Shown here one piece after another: positions 9,559 through 17,924 of a stretch of 64,000 bases of DNA. Numbering within the stretch: the stretch's first letter is position 1; every line of letters begins with the position of its first letter. Under the pieces are notes generated by a model. That model saw nothing but the letters and a program-made list of their open reading frames with translations, ran no database searches and had not been told where the DNA came from. Origin of the DNA: an uncultured Senegalimassilia sp. (GTDB lineage: Bacteria > Actinomycetota > Coriobacteriia > Coriobacteriales > Eggerthellaceae); the NCBI GenBank assembly GCA_934630815.1, contig CAKTWI010000007.1:1-64000 (forward strand). The letters run 5' to 3'. The translations under genes were made by a program, and so were the position numbers.

Positions 9559-10965
9559 ATGGAACGCGAGAAGTTCGGAACCCGTCTTGGGTTCATCCTG
9601 GTGAGCGCGGGCTGCGCCATCGGCTTGGGCAACGTGTGGCGATTCCCCTATATCACGGGCGAGTACGGCGGTGCGGCGTTCGTGATCATGTACCTGGTGT
9701 TTCTGGCCATCTTCGCGCTTCCTGCCCTCATCATGGAGTTCGCTGCCGGGCGTGCAAGCCAGCGCTCCATCGCGCGCAGCTACGACGTGCTTGAGCCGGC
9801 GGGTACGAAATGGCACGCGTTCAAGTGGCCGGCACTGGTCGGCAACTACCTGCTCATGATGTTCTACACCACCGTGGGCGGCTGGATGCTCGCTTTCGTG
9901 GTGAAAAGCGCCTCGGGCGAGTTCGTGGGGCTGGAAAGTTCCCAGGTGGCGGACGTCTTCAACGGCCTGCTCGCCGATCCGGTGCAGCTTACCATGTACA
10001 TGCTCATCATCGTCGGCGTGGGCGTGGGCGTCACGCGCGCCGGCGTGCAGAAGGGCGTGGAACGCGTGACGAAGGTCATGATGATGGCCCTGTTCGTAGT
10101 GCTCGTGGCCCTGTGCGTGCGCGCGGTCACGCTGTCGGGCGCGGCCGAGGGCCTGCGTTTCTACCTGATGCCCGATTTCGGCAAGATGTTCGCCGGCGCT
10201 ACGCTGGCCGAGCAGCTGGCAACCTTCGGCGATGCCGTGTATGCGGCCATGGGCCAGGCGTTCTTCACCGTTTCGGTCGGCATGGGCGGCATGTCCATCT
10301 TCGGAAGCTACATCGGCAAGGACCACACGCTCACGGGCGAGGCGGTGCGCGTGGCCGGCCTTGATACGCTCGTGGCGCTGATGGCGGGCCTCGTCATCTT
10401 CCCGTCCTGCTTCGCGTTCGGCGTGGAGCCGGGTTCGGGCCCGGGCCTGGTGTTCATCACGCTGCCCAGCGTGTTCAACGAGATGCCGTTCGGTCAGCTG
10501 TGGGCGGTGCTGTTCTTCGTGTTCATGACGTTCGCCGCGCTGTCAACCGTCATCGCCGTGTTCGAGAACATCATGAGCTTCACCATGGACCAGTGGGGGA
10601 CGCCGCGAAAGAAGGCATGCCTGGTCAACGGCGTGTTGCTGGCCGTGCTTAGCATGCCCTGCGTCCTGGGCTTCAACGTGCTGGCGGGCTTCACGGTCCC
10701 GGGCATCGGCGACATCCAGGCCATCGAGGACTTCCTGGTATCGAACAACATCCTGCCGTGGGGCGGCTTGCTGCTGGTGCTGTTCTGCACGCGTAAAAGC
10801 GGGTGGGGCTGGGAAGGCTTCCTGGCGGAGGCCGACACGGGCAGCGGCCTGAAGTTCCCGCGATGGGCGCGCGGCTACGTGACCTACGTCATCCCCGTGG
10901 GCATGCTCATCGTGTTCGCTATGGGTTACGCCCCCATCATCGCGAAATGGGCGGGGCTGGGCTGA
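9559..10965 (+). CDS. Sodium-dependent transporter of the NSS (SNF) family
   Basis: 468-residue inner-membrane protein. The N-terminal signature GFILVSAGCAIGLGNVWRFP is the first unwound helix that binds sodium and substrate in LeuT-fold NSS transporters. About eleven hydrophobic segments follow, the usual number for bacterial members. These symporters import amino acids or related amines with sodium; the substrate cannot be read from sequence. GGAGG precedes the ATG. It is a single-gene unit between two terminators. Confidence 0.9.
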   Translation: MEREKFGTRLGFILVSAGCAIGLGNVWRFPYITGEYGGAAFVIMYLVFLAIFALPALIMEFAAGRASQRSIARSYDVLEPAGTKWHAFKWPALVGNYLLMMFYTTVGGWMLAFVVKSASGEFVGLESSQVADVFNGLLADPVQLTMYMLIIVGVGVGVTRAGVQKGVERVTKVMMMALFVVLVALCVRAVTLSGAAEGLRFYLMPDFGKMFAGATLAEQLATFGDAVYAAMGQAFFTVSVGMGGMSIFGSYIGKDHTLTGEAVRVAGLDTLVALMAGLVIFPSCFAFGVEPGSGPGLVFITLPSVFNEMPFGQLWAVLFFVFMTFAALSTVIAVFENIMSFTMDQWGTPRKKACLVNGVLLAVLSMPCVLGFNVLAGFTVPGIGDIQAIEDFLVSNNILPWGGLLLVLFCTRKSGWGWEGFLAEADTGSGLKFPRWARGYVTYVIPVGMLIVFAMGYAPIIAKWAGLG

Positions 10966-10996
10966 TAAGGCTGCAAAACCGCATATCGTACCTGGT

Positions 10997-11025
10997 AGGG
11001 CCGCTGGGGAACCGGCGGTCCTTTT
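10997..11025 (+). terminator. Terminator after NSS transporter
   Basis: An 11-bp stem with G-T wobbles (10997-11007 with 11012-11022) is closed by a GGAA tetraloop and followed by TTTT. Confidence 0.75.
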
Positions 11026-11077
11026 CGTTGCCCGAGCGTTGTTCTCCGTGCGTTTCTCCACATTCTCCGCTATTTGC

Positions 11078-11117
11078 CGGCCCGCCCTCGCAATCGGGCC
11101 GTCGGCGTGACTATAAT
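11078..11117 (+). promoter_or_regulatory. guaB promoter with palindrome over the -35 region
   Basis: A consensus -10 hexamer TATAAT is at 11112-11117. No good -35 is seen. Instead the -35 region holds an inverted repeat, CGGCCCG (11078-11084) and CGGGCCG (11095-11101), which could be an operator. The ATG is 45 bases downstream. Confidence 0.55.
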
Positions 11118-11161
11118 GGCTAGCAACGAAAATCCCGTTGCGAGAGAAGGAGCCGTCTCCC

Positions 11162-12679
11162 ATGGCTTATTATTACGACGAGCCGTCACGTACGTTCAAC
11201 GAGTATCTTCTGGTACCTGGTCATACGCCTGCTACGTGCGTTCCGGCGTCGGTGAGCCTGAAAACCCCGTTGGTCAAGTACCGCAAGGGCCAGGAAGAGT
11301 GCCCGCTTTCGCTCAACATCCCCATGGTCAGCGCCATCATGGCCGCCGTGTCCGACGACAACATGGCCGTCGCCCTGGCAACCGAGGGCGGTCTGAGCTT
11401 CATCTACGGCAACCAGACCATCGAGCAGGAAGCCGCCATGGTCGCCCGTGTGAAGAACTACAAGGCCGGCTTCGTCGAGTCCGACGCCAACCTTTCCCCT
11501 GATATGACGCTCAACCAGGTCGTGGCTCTGAAGGAGCAGACGGGTCACTCCACCATGCCCGTCACCGACGACGGCTCTGCCCATGGCAAGCTGCTTGGCG
11601 TCGTCACCGAGCGCGACTACCGCCTGTCCCGTATGACCGGCGAGGAGAAGGTCTCCGAGTTCATGACCCCGCTCGAGAAGCTGGTCACCGCCTCCGAGGA
11701 CACCTCCCTCAAGGTTGCCAACGACATCATCTGGGACCACAAGCTGAACTCCCTGCCGCTGGTGGATGCCGAGGGCAATCTGGTCTACATGGTGTTCCGC
11801 AAGGACTACGACAGCCACAAGTCCAACCCCAATGAAATGCTCGACAGCCACAAGCGCTACATCGTGGGCGCGGGCATCAACTCCCGCGACTACGCCGAGC
11901 GCGTCCCCGCGCTGGTCGAGGCAGGCGCCGACGTGCTGTGCATCGACAGCTCCGAGGGCTATTCCGACTGGCAGAAGATGACCATCGAGTGGGTGCGCGA
12001 GCACTACGGCGACTCCGTGAAGATCGGTGCCGGCAACGTGGTCGACGGCGAGGGCTTCCGCTTCCTGGCAGAGGCTGGCGCCGACTTCGTCAAGATCGGC
12101 ATCGGCGGCGGTTCCATCTGCATCACCCGTGAGACCAAGGGCATCGGCCGCGGCCAGGCCACGGCAACCATCGAGGTGGCCAAGGCCCGCGACGAGTACT
12201 TCAAGGAGACCGGTATCTACGTGCCCATCTGCTCCGACGGCGGCATCGTCTACGACCACCACATCTCCCTGGCCCTGGCCATGGGCGCCGACTTCGTCAT
12301 GCTGGGCCGTTACTTCGCCCGCTTCGACGAGTCCCCGTCGGCCAAGGTCATGGTCAACGGCACTTACATGAAGGAATACTGGGGCGAGGGTTCTGCCCGT
12401 GCTCGCAACTGGGGCCGTTATGACCTGGGCGGCAAGAAGAGCCTGTCCTTCGAGGAGGGCGTCGACTCCTACGTGCCGTATGCCGGCCCGCTTAAGGACA
12501 ATATCGCGGTCACGCTGCTGAAGATCAAGTCCACCATGTGCAACTGCGGTGCGCTCACCATCCCTGAGTTCCAGGATAAGGCCAAGCTCACCGTCATCAG
12601 CTCCACCTCCATCGTCGAGGGCGGCGCACACGACGTCGTGCTCAAGGACAAGGCTCCTTACGCCTCCAACATGCGCTAA
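11162..12679 (+). CDS. guaB: IMP dehydrogenase, trichomonad-type
   Basis: Oxidises IMP to XMP with NAD, the committed step of guanine nucleotide synthesis. 505 residues: a TIM barrel interrupted by two CBS domains (about 105-225). The catalytic loop [10 protein letters not shown] has Cys320; the flap contains an Arg-Tyr pair ([11 protein letters not shown]). From memory the protein matches Tritrichomonas foetus IMPDH closely along its whole length (start YY-EP--TFNEYLL-PG, end [11 protein letters not shown]). K311 and E432 sit where the parasite enzyme has K310 and E431, residues linked to mycophenolate resistance. AAGGAG precedes the ATG. Confidence 0.95.
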   Translation: MAYYYDEPSRTFNEYLLVPGHTPATCVPASVSLKTPLVKYRKGQEECPLSLNIPMVSAIMAAVSDDNMAVALATEGGLSFIYGNQTIEQEAAMVARVKNYKAGFVESDANLSPDMTLNQVVALKEQTGHSTMPVTDDGSAHGKLLGVVTERDYRLSRMTGEEKVSEFMTPLEKLVTASEDTSLKVANDIIWDHKLNSLPLVDAEGNLVYMVFRKDYDSHKSNPNEMLDSHKRYIVGAGINSRDYAERVPALVEAGADVLCIDSSEGYSDWQKMTIEWVREHYGDSVKIGAGNVVDGEGFRFLAEAGADFVKIGIGGGSICITRETKGIGRGQATATIEVAKARDEYFKETGIYVPICSDGGIVYDHHISLALAMGADFVMLGRYFARFDESPSAKVMVNGTYMKEYWGEGSARARNWGRYDLGGKKSLSFEEGVDSYVPYAGPLKDNIAVTLLKIKSTMCNCGALTIPEFQDKAKLTVISSTSIVEGGAHDVVLKDKAPYASNMR

Positions 12680-12700
12680 GCTTATCGCCTAGCTAAACGA

Positions 12701-12735
12701 AAGCCTCGCTCGGTTCGTGCCGGGCGAGGCTTTTT
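12701..12735. terminator. Terminator between convergent guaB and LysR gene
   Basis: A 13-bp stem with one wobble (12701-12713 with 12720-12732) and a six-base loop is followed by a T tract on the plus strand. A/T pairs at its base may also let it act on the minus strand. Confidence 0.85.
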
Positions 12736-12793
12736 GCTTGCGTGGCGTTTTGAGCACGCAGTTCCTGTGCGGGGCGAAGCTCTTGCGGGGTCG

Positions 12794-13714
12794 CTATCGA
12801 GCGGTCACGCCCTCGCTTTCCCCGATAATGCGATGCAGCTCCTCGATGTAACGGTCCAGAAGCTCGGAGGGTTTGCGTTCGTTGTGCATGATGTATCCCA
12901 CGGTCATGCGCTCGTCGGTGTCAAGGGGGATGCTCACGATGCCCGTATGCATCTCGCTCGAAAGCACGCCCGTGGAAAGCGTGTAGCCGTTGTAGCTGGT
13001 CAACAAATTGGAAAGCGTTCCGCGGTCGGAGATGCGGATGTTGCGCGAGTGCTCGACGTAGCTGAGCGGCTCCTCGGAGTAATAGAACGAGTTCGCGGTG
13101 CCCTGCTCGAAGCTGTAGCGAGGCCACACGGTCAGCTCCTCGGGCTTGATGATATCGCGCCCGGCCAGCGGGTGGTTCTCGCCCACAAACACATGCACGC
13201 CCGCGTCGAACAGCGGGTAGAACGACACGTCGGCGTCGTCGAAGGCCTTCTGCATCACGCGCTGGTTGAACGCGTCCAGGTACAAAATGCCCACTTCGCT
13301 GCGGAATGACCGCACATCGTCGATAATCTCGGCGGTGGTGGTTTCCCGAAGGATGAAATCGAAGAAATCCCCTTCGCATTGCTCGACCACGTTCACGAAG
13401 GCCTCCACGCTGAAGGCGTAGTGCTGGGTGGAAACCGCCAGGCGCGCCTGGGGCTTTTCCTTGTTGGCGTAGCGCGATTCCAGCATGTTCGCTTGCTCGA
13501 TGACCTGGCGTGCGTAGCCGAGCAGCTCGGTGCCGTCGTTGGTCAGCGTCACGCCGCGGTTGCTGCGCGTGAAGATGGAGATGCCGAGCTCCTGCTCTAG
13601 CTCCTTGATGGCGGTTGACAGGTTCGACTGCGACGCGTAAAGGTTCTGCGCGGCGGCGTTGATCGACCCGTATTCGGCAATGGCGATAAGGTAACGAAGC
13701 TGTTGAAGCGTCAT
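12794..13714 (-). CDS. LysR-type transcriptional regulator
   Basis: 306 residues. The N-terminal winged helix begins LQQLRYLIAIAEYGSINAAA and continues through SQSNLSTAIKELEQELG, the standard LysR DNA-binding pattern, followed by a periplasmic-binding-like effector domain. The start at 13714 is supported by AAGGA and by the position of the helix-turn-helix. LysR proteins often control a divergent gene, but here the divergent neighbours are tRNA genes, so the target is probably elsewhere or is its own promoter. Effector unknown. Confidence 0.9.
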   Translation of the reverse strand: MTLQQLRYLIAIAEYGSINAAAQNLYASQSNLSTAIKELEQELGISIFTRSNRGVTLTNDGTELLGYARQVIEQANMLESRYANKEKPQARLAVSTQHYAFSVEAFVNVVEQCEGDFFDFILRETTTAEIIDDVRSFRSEVGILYLDAFNQRVMQKAFDDADVSFYPLFDAGVHVFVGENHPLAGRDIIKPEELTVWPRYSFEQGTANSFYYSEEPLSYVEHSRNIRISDRGTLSNLLTSYNGYTLSTGVLSSEMHTGIVSIPLDTDERMTVGYIMHNERKPSELLDRYIEELHRIIGESEGVTAR

Positions 13715-13805
13715 GGTTGCGTCCTTCGCGAAAGTTAGCGTTGCAACGCATTGTAAGGCCCGCAGGTTGCAATTGAGGCGGCAAGATGAATTCCCCATTT
13801 TCCCG

Positions 13806-13834
13806 TTGACCGTTTCGTAGGGCACCGGTAGAAT
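13806..13834 (+). promoter_or_regulatory. Promoter of tRNA-Lys/tRNA-Gln
   Basis: TTGACC (13806-13811), a 17-base spacer and TAGAAT (13829-13834) lie 24 bases before the tRNA-Lys 5' end. Confidence 0.8.
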
Positions 13835-13857
13835 GAAAAGCCGCGCATATGCGAAGT

Positions 13858-13933
13858 GGGCCTTTAGCTCAGTCGGTAGAGCAGGGGACTTTTAATCCCA
13901 AGGTCGTGGGTTCGATCCCCACAGGGCCCACCA
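13858..13933 (+). tRNA. tRNA-Lys (TTT)
   Basis: Full cloverleaf of 76 bases including an encoded CCA. The acceptor stem GGGCCTT pairs with AGGGCCC, the D stem is GCTC/GAGC, the anticodon loop CTTTTAA gives anticodon TTT, and the T arm is GTGGG-TTCGATC-CCCAC. The first anticodon-stem pair is a G-A mismatch. Decodes AAA and AAG. Confidence 0.96.
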
Positions 13934-13970
13934 CTTTTTGCGCAGGGCCGCCATGGCGGTTTGAATGCAC

Positions 13971-14044
13971 TGGGCCATCGTCCAACGGCAGGACTCTGGT
14001 TTTTGGTACCAGCTACCTAGGTTCGAATCCTAGTGGCCCAGCCA
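13971..14044 (+). tRNA. tRNA-Gln (TTG)
   Basis: Cloverleaf of 74 bases with encoded CCA. Acceptor TGGGCCA pairs with TGGCCCA; the anticodon stem is CTGGT/ACCAG and loop TTTTGGT gives anticodon TTG. The T arm is CTAGG-TTCGAAT-CCTAG. It follows tRNA-Lys by 37 bases and shares its promoter. Confidence 0.96.
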
Positions 14045-14057
14045 TTTAAGGTTTCAG

Positions 14058-14079
14058 CCTCCCGATCGGGAGGTTTTTT
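14058..14079 (+). terminator. Terminator of the tRNA operon
   Basis: CCTCCC-GATC-GGGAGG hairpin followed by six T. Confidence 0.9.
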
Positions 14080-14422
14080 ATTGTCCGAGAAGAGTCGGAA
14101 CGCGTGATTTCTCTTGTGATGCTCTTGACGCATCGCATTAAAAGGGTATAGTTGCAAGAATCTGAACGCGAATCTCATCTCAATCATTCTCACGCGTTAA
14201 GCCGACAAGGCGGCTGCGCAATGCGCGAATACCTGGCGGCCTCGCCCAATCTCAGCGGCGAAGGCTGCGCGGCATCTAGACCGCACGCCTGACATGCAGG
14301 TACTGAAAAGCCACGAGCTCCTCTGGTCTTGTGCGCTTTGTGTATTTTCCCCACACAACTCAATAAGTTTGGTATCATTCCGGATTGCTGCGAAAAGACG
14401 AAATTAGTTTGAAGGAGCACCG
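14080..14422 (+). promoter_or_regulatory. Promoters and long leader of the infA-rplQ operon
   Basis: This 343-base stretch has no convincing gene. A promoter TTGACG (14125-14130), 16-base spacer, TATAGT (14147-14152) would give a leader of about 260 bases. A second candidate is an extended -10, TGGTATCAT (14370-14378), much closer to infA; the same nine bases occur before eno. The middle contains small hairpins such as GCGCAATGCGC near 14216. Whether the long leader has a regulatory role is unknown. Confidence 0.6.
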
Positions 14423-14641
14423 TTGACCAAGCAAGATGTTATCGAACTGGGTGGTAAGGTTCTGGAAGCCCTGCCGAACGCCATGTTCAAGGTGGAGCTG
14501 GAAAACGGCCACCAAATCCTGGCCCACATTTCCGGCAAGATGCGTATGCATTACATCAAAATCTTGCCCGGCGACAAGGTGACGGTCGAACTGTCCGTCT
14601 ACGACTTGAATCGCGGGCGCATTACGTACCGTTTCAAGTAG
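14423..14641 (+). CDS. infA: Translation initiation factor IF-1
   Basis: 72 residues, the usual size of bacterial IF-1, a single OB-fold S1 domain that binds the ribosomal A site during initiation. Conserved segments include [20 protein letters not shown] and [14 protein letters not shown]. It starts with TTG at 14423, nine bases after GGAG, matching the conserved N terminus. It is the first gene of the alpha operon cluster. Confidence 0.96.
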   Translation: MTKQDVIELGGKVLEALPNAMFKVELENGHQILAHISGKMRMHYIKILPGDKVTVELSVYDLNRGRITYRFK

Positions 14642-14741
14642 TCTCAGCCCGCGCGCAAGCCGGCGCGCCAGTGTCCCCGAGAATAATCACCTGCGGCTGG
14701 GTGTGTACATATAGGACCGCATTAACCGAAAGGAAATTGAA

Positions 14742-14855
14742 ATGAAGGTACGTCCTTCGGTCAAGAAAATGTGCGACAAGTGCAAGATCATTCGACGCCA
14801 TGGCAAGGTCCTCGTTATCTGCGAGAACCCCCGTCATAAGCAGCGTCAAGGCTAG
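14742..14855 (+). CDS. rpmJ: Ribosomal protein bL36 (zinc-binding form)
   Basis: 37 residues, starting [20 protein letters not shown]. The C-x2-C-x12-C-x4-H pattern (C11, C14, C27, H32) shows the zinc-binding C+ form. AAAGG lies upstream of the ATG. It sits in its conserved place between infA and rpsM. Large-subunit protein. Confidence 0.97.
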   Translation: MKVRPSVKKMCDKCKIIRRHGKVLVICENPRHKQRQG

Positions 14856-14876
14856 GAAGAAAGAGGAGATAAACCT

Positions 14877-15245
14877 ATGGCACGTCTTGTTGGTGTCGAC
14901 CTTCCTCGCGACAAGCGCATTGAAGTCGGCTTGACCTACATCTACGGCATTGGCCTGACCACGTCCAAGAAGATCTTGGCCGAGACGGGCATCAATCCGG
15001 ACACGCGCACGAACGACCTCACCGAAGAGGATCTCGTCAAGCTGCGCGACTACATTCAGAACAACATCAAGGTGGAGGGCGACCTGCACCGCGAGGTGTC
15101 TCAGAACATCAAGCGCCTTATGGAAATCGGCTGCTACCGTGGCCTGCGTCATCGCAAGGGCCTGCCCGTTCGCGGTCAGCGCACCCACACGAATGCCCGT
15201 ACCCGCAAGGGTCCCCGCAAGCAAATCGGCGGCAAGAAGAAGTAA
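14877..15245 (+). CDS. rpsM: Ribosomal protein uS13
   Basis: 122 residues, beginning [20 protein letters not shown], with the helix-two-turn-helix and the basic C-terminal tail ([15 protein letters not shown]) that reaches the P-site tRNA. GAGGAG precedes the ATG. Small-subunit head protein, in the standard order after rpmJ. Confidence 0.98.
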   Translation: MARLVGVDLPRDKRIEVGLTYIYGIGLTTSKKILAETGINPDTRTNDLTEEDLVKLRDYIQNNIKVEGDLHREVSQNIKRLMEIGCYRGLRHRKGLPVRGQRTHTNARTRKGPRKQIGGKKK

Positions 15246-15261
15246 GTAAGGGAGCTAAGAA

Positions 15262-15660
15262 GTGGCAACTAAGAAAAACGTGCGCACGCGCATCAAGCGC
15301 TCCGAGCGCAAGAACATTGCCGTTGGCGCTGCGCATATCAAGTCTACGTTCAACAACACCATCGTCAGCATCACCGATCCTCAGGGCAACGTGATCTCTT
15401 GGCAGTCCGCCGGTACCGTCGGCTTCAAGGGTTCCCGTAAGTCCACGCCGTTTGCCGCGCAGATGGCTGCTGAGGCTGCTGCCAAGACGGCTATGGAGCA
15501 CGGCCTGAAGAAGGTCGCCGTGTACGTGAAGGGCCCCGGCTCTGGTCGCGAGACGGCTATCCGTTCGCTGCAGGCTACCGGTCTGGAAGTCGCCAGCATT
15601 CAGGACTGCACCCCCATTCCGCACAACGGCTGCCGCCCCAAGAAGCGTCGTCGCGTGTAA
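15262..15660 (+). CDS. rpsK: Ribosomal protein uS11
   Basis: 132 residues, with [20 protein letters not shown] and the C-terminal [18 protein letters not shown] typical of uS11. It starts at GTG 15262 after GGGAGC. Platform protein of the small subunit that contacts mRNA near the E site. Confidence 0.98.
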   Translation: MATKKNVRTRIKRSERKNIAVGAAHIKSTFNNTIVSITDPQGNVISWQSAGTVGFKGSRKSTPFAAQMAAEAAAKTAMEHGLKKVAVYVKGPGSGRETAIRSLQATGLEVASIQDCTPIPHNGCRPKKRRRV

Positions 15661-15679
15661 CTGAAAGGATCTATTTACT

Positions 15680-16276
15680 ATGGCTATCAATAGAACTCCG
15701 GTTCTTAAGCGCTGCCGCCAGCTGGGCCTGGATCCCGTCGTGCTGGGTTACAGCAGCTCCAAGACTTCCAAGCGCGAGCCCAAGCGTCGTCGTAAGGAAT
15801 CCGAGTACGCGATGCAGCTTCGCGAGAAGCAGAAGGTCAAGTTCATCTACGGCGTGCTGGAGAAGCAGTTCCATGGCTACTTCAACAAGGCCAAGTCCAT
15901 GCCGGGCATCACGGGTGACAACCTCATGATCATCCTGGAGTCCCGTCTGGACAGCGTGATCTTCCGTCTGGGCTTTGCCCGCACCCGCAAGGAAGCTCGT
16001 CAGATCGTGACCCACGGCCACATCACCGTCAACGGCCGTCGCGTGGACATCCCGTCCTACCGCGTCAAGGCCGGCGACAAGATCGCTGTTGCCGACAAGT
16101 CCAAGGAACTGCTGGTCATTAAGAGCGCTCTGGTCTCCAACGCCCGTTTCCAGGTTCCGGCTTGGCTTGAGGTTGACATCGAGAAGCTGCAGGGCAGCGT
16201 TCTGGCTCTTCCGACCCGCGATCAGATCGATCTCGACATCCGCGAACAGCTCATCGTCGAGCTCTACTCCAAGTAA
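15680..16276 (+). CDS. rpsD: Ribosomal protein uS4
   Basis: 198 residues with the S4 RNA-binding domain (RLDSVIFRLGFARTRKEARQ and HITVNGRRVDIPSY). It has no N-terminal CxxC pair, so it is the zinc-free form. uS4 starts 30S assembly and in many bacteria represses the alpha operon; I did not identify a binding site for it. Confidence 0.98.
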   Translation: MAINRTPVLKRCRQLGLDPVVLGYSSSKTSKREPKRRRKESEYAMQLREKQKVKFIYGVLEKQFHGYFNKAKSMPGITGDNLMIILESRLDSVIFRLGFARTRKEARQIVTHGHITVNGRRVDIPSYRVKAGDKIAVADKSKELLVIKSALVSNARFQVPAWLEVDIEKLQGSVLALPTRDQIDLDIREQLIVELYSK

Positions 16277-16303
16277 TCGCGCTAGTAAGGAGGCTTACCC
16301 AAC

Positions 16304-17254
16304 ATGACAGAGTTCATGAGGCCGACGGTAACAACGGAAGAAGTCAACGATACTGTTGCGCGTTTCATCGTGGAACCGCTGGAGCGTGGCTACGGCTATA
16401 CGCTGGGTAACAGCATGCGTCGCGTTCTGCTGTCGTCTCTCGACGGCGCCAAGGCGACGGCCATCCAAATCGACGGTGTGCAGCACGAGTTCACCACGGC
16501 TGAAGGCGTCATCGAGGATATCACCGATATCGTCCTGAACGTCAAAGGCCTGGTCTTCTCGGCTCTCAATGACGACGTGGAAGAGGCCACGGCTCATGTT
16601 TCTGCCGAGGGCCCCTGCGTTGTGACCGGTGCGGACCTGCAGGTTCCCACCGAGTTCACGCTGATCAACCCCGAGCATGTCATCGCCACGGTTGCCGACG
16701 GCGGCCAGCTTGACATGACGGTTCGCATCGGCGTGGGCCGCGGTTACGTTTCCGCCGAGCGCAACAAGCGCACGGAGGATCCTATCGGCGTCATCCATGT
16801 CGACTCGCTGTTCTCCCCGGTTCGCCGTTGCACGATGAACGTGACCGACACCCGCGTGGGCCAGCGTACCGACTACGATAAGTTGGTTTTGGAGGTTGAG
16901 ACGGACGGCTCCATCGAGCCTATCGATGCGGTCACCCGTGCTGCCAACATCATCAACCAGTACATGGGCGCGTTCCTCAGCCTGACCAGCACCCCCGAAG
17001 AGGAAGAGGGCGAAGTCCCGTCCATCTTCGCTCCGGAGGGTCAGGAGTCGAACGCCGAGCTGGACAAGCAGATCGAGGACCTGGACCTGTCCGTCCGCTC
17101 GTACAACTGCCTGAAGCGCGCCGGCATCCATTCGGTGCGCCAGCTGGTCGAGTTCTCCGAGAACGACCTGCTGAACATCAGGAACTTTGGTGCGAAGTCC
17201 ATTGAGGAAGTGAAGGACAAGCTCATTTCCATGGACCTCAATTTGAAGCAATAG
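16304..17254 (+). CDS. rpoA: RNA polymerase alpha subunit
   Basis: 316 residues. The N-terminal assembly domain includes EPLERGYGYTLGNSMRRVLL; the C-terminal domain, which binds UP elements and activators, includes RAGIHSVRQLVEFSENDLL and IRNFGAKSIEEVKDKL. An acidic linker of about 20 residues joins them. GGAGG precedes the ATG. Confidence 0.98.
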   Translation: MTEFMRPTVTTEEVNDTVARFIVEPLERGYGYTLGNSMRRVLLSSLDGAKATAIQIDGVQHEFTTAEGVIEDITDIVLNVKGLVFSALNDDVEEATAHVSAEGPCVVTGADLQVPTEFTLINPEHVIATVADGGQLDMTVRIGVGRGYVSAERNKRTEDPIGVIHVDSLFSPVRRCTMNVTDTRVGQRTDYDKLVLEVETDGSIEPIDAVTRAANIINQYMGAFLSLTSTPEEEEGEVPSIFAPEGQESNAELDKQIEDLDLSVRSYNCLKRAGIHSVRQLVEFSENDLLNIRNFGAKSIEEVKDKLISMDLNLKQ

Positions 17255-17266
17255 GAGAAACCTACC

Positions 17267-17755
17267 ATGAGGCATAACTACAAGGGCCGCAAGCTGGGCA
17301 CCGACTTTGCCCATACCAAGGCCATGAAGCGTAGTCTGGTGCAGGCGCTGTTCCTCAACGACCGCATCAAGACCATCGAGTCCCGCGCTAAGGAAATCCG
17401 CCCCGATGTCGACAAGATCATCACCTGGGCGAAGAAGGGCGACCTGCATAGCCGTCGTCTTGCCATCGCTGCGCTGGGCAACGACAAGGAACTGGTCCGC
17501 GAGATCTTCGAGAAGGTCGAGCAGGGCATGTTCGCCGATCGTCAGGGTGGCTACACCCGCATCATGAAGCTGGGCAACCGCAAGGGCGACAACGCTCCCA
17601 TGGTCATCATGGAGCTCGTCACCGAGCCGGTGGCCAAGAAGGCTGAGAAGCCGGCTGCCAAGAAGGCTGCTCCGAAGAAGGTCGAGGCTGTTGAGGAGCC
17701 CAAGGCCGAGGAAGCTGCTGAGGCTGTCGAGGCTGCTGAGGAGAAGGCTGAATAA
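17267..17755 (+). CDS. rplQ: Ribosomal protein bL17 with charged C-terminal extension
   Basis: 162 residues. The first 120 are a standard bL17 (RHNYKGRKLGTDFAHTKAMKR, then RIMKLGNRKGDNAPMVIMEL). The last 40 or so form a low-complexity Lys/Ala/Glu tail, an extension common in actinobacterial ribosomal proteins. Last gene of the operon, followed at once by a strong terminator. Confidence 0.97.
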   Translation: MRHNYKGRKLGTDFAHTKAMKRSLVQALFLNDRIKTIESRAKEIRPDVDKIITWAKKGDLHSRRLAIAALGNDKELVREIFEKVEQGMFADRQGGYTRIMKLGNRKGDNAPMVIMELVTEPVAKKAEKPAAKKAAPKKVEAVEEPKAEEAAEAVEAAEEKAE

Positions 17756-17777
17756 GCTTACCCCCACATGCTATTGA

Positions 17778-17807
17778 GAAAGGACCCTTCGGGGTCCTTT
17801 CTTTTTT
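17778..17807 (+). terminator. Terminator of the infA-rplQ operon
   Basis: Perfect 10-bp stem (17778-17787 with 17792-17801), stable TTCG tetraloop, six T. Confidence 0.95.
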
Positions 17808-17924
17808 GGCGACACGTTTGCAGAAACACCTAAAACTTCTTTCTCGCGAGCGTTCATTGCGCGCTGCGGCTTAAGGGGCGCAGTGTTCTTCTATTTGGAT
17901 CTCATGCTGCGCTATACTTCACGC

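Noticed and set aside
14190..14420. 76-codon minus-strand frame in the infA leader
   Set aside because: Lies in a promoter/leader region, no start signal, no recognisable protein.
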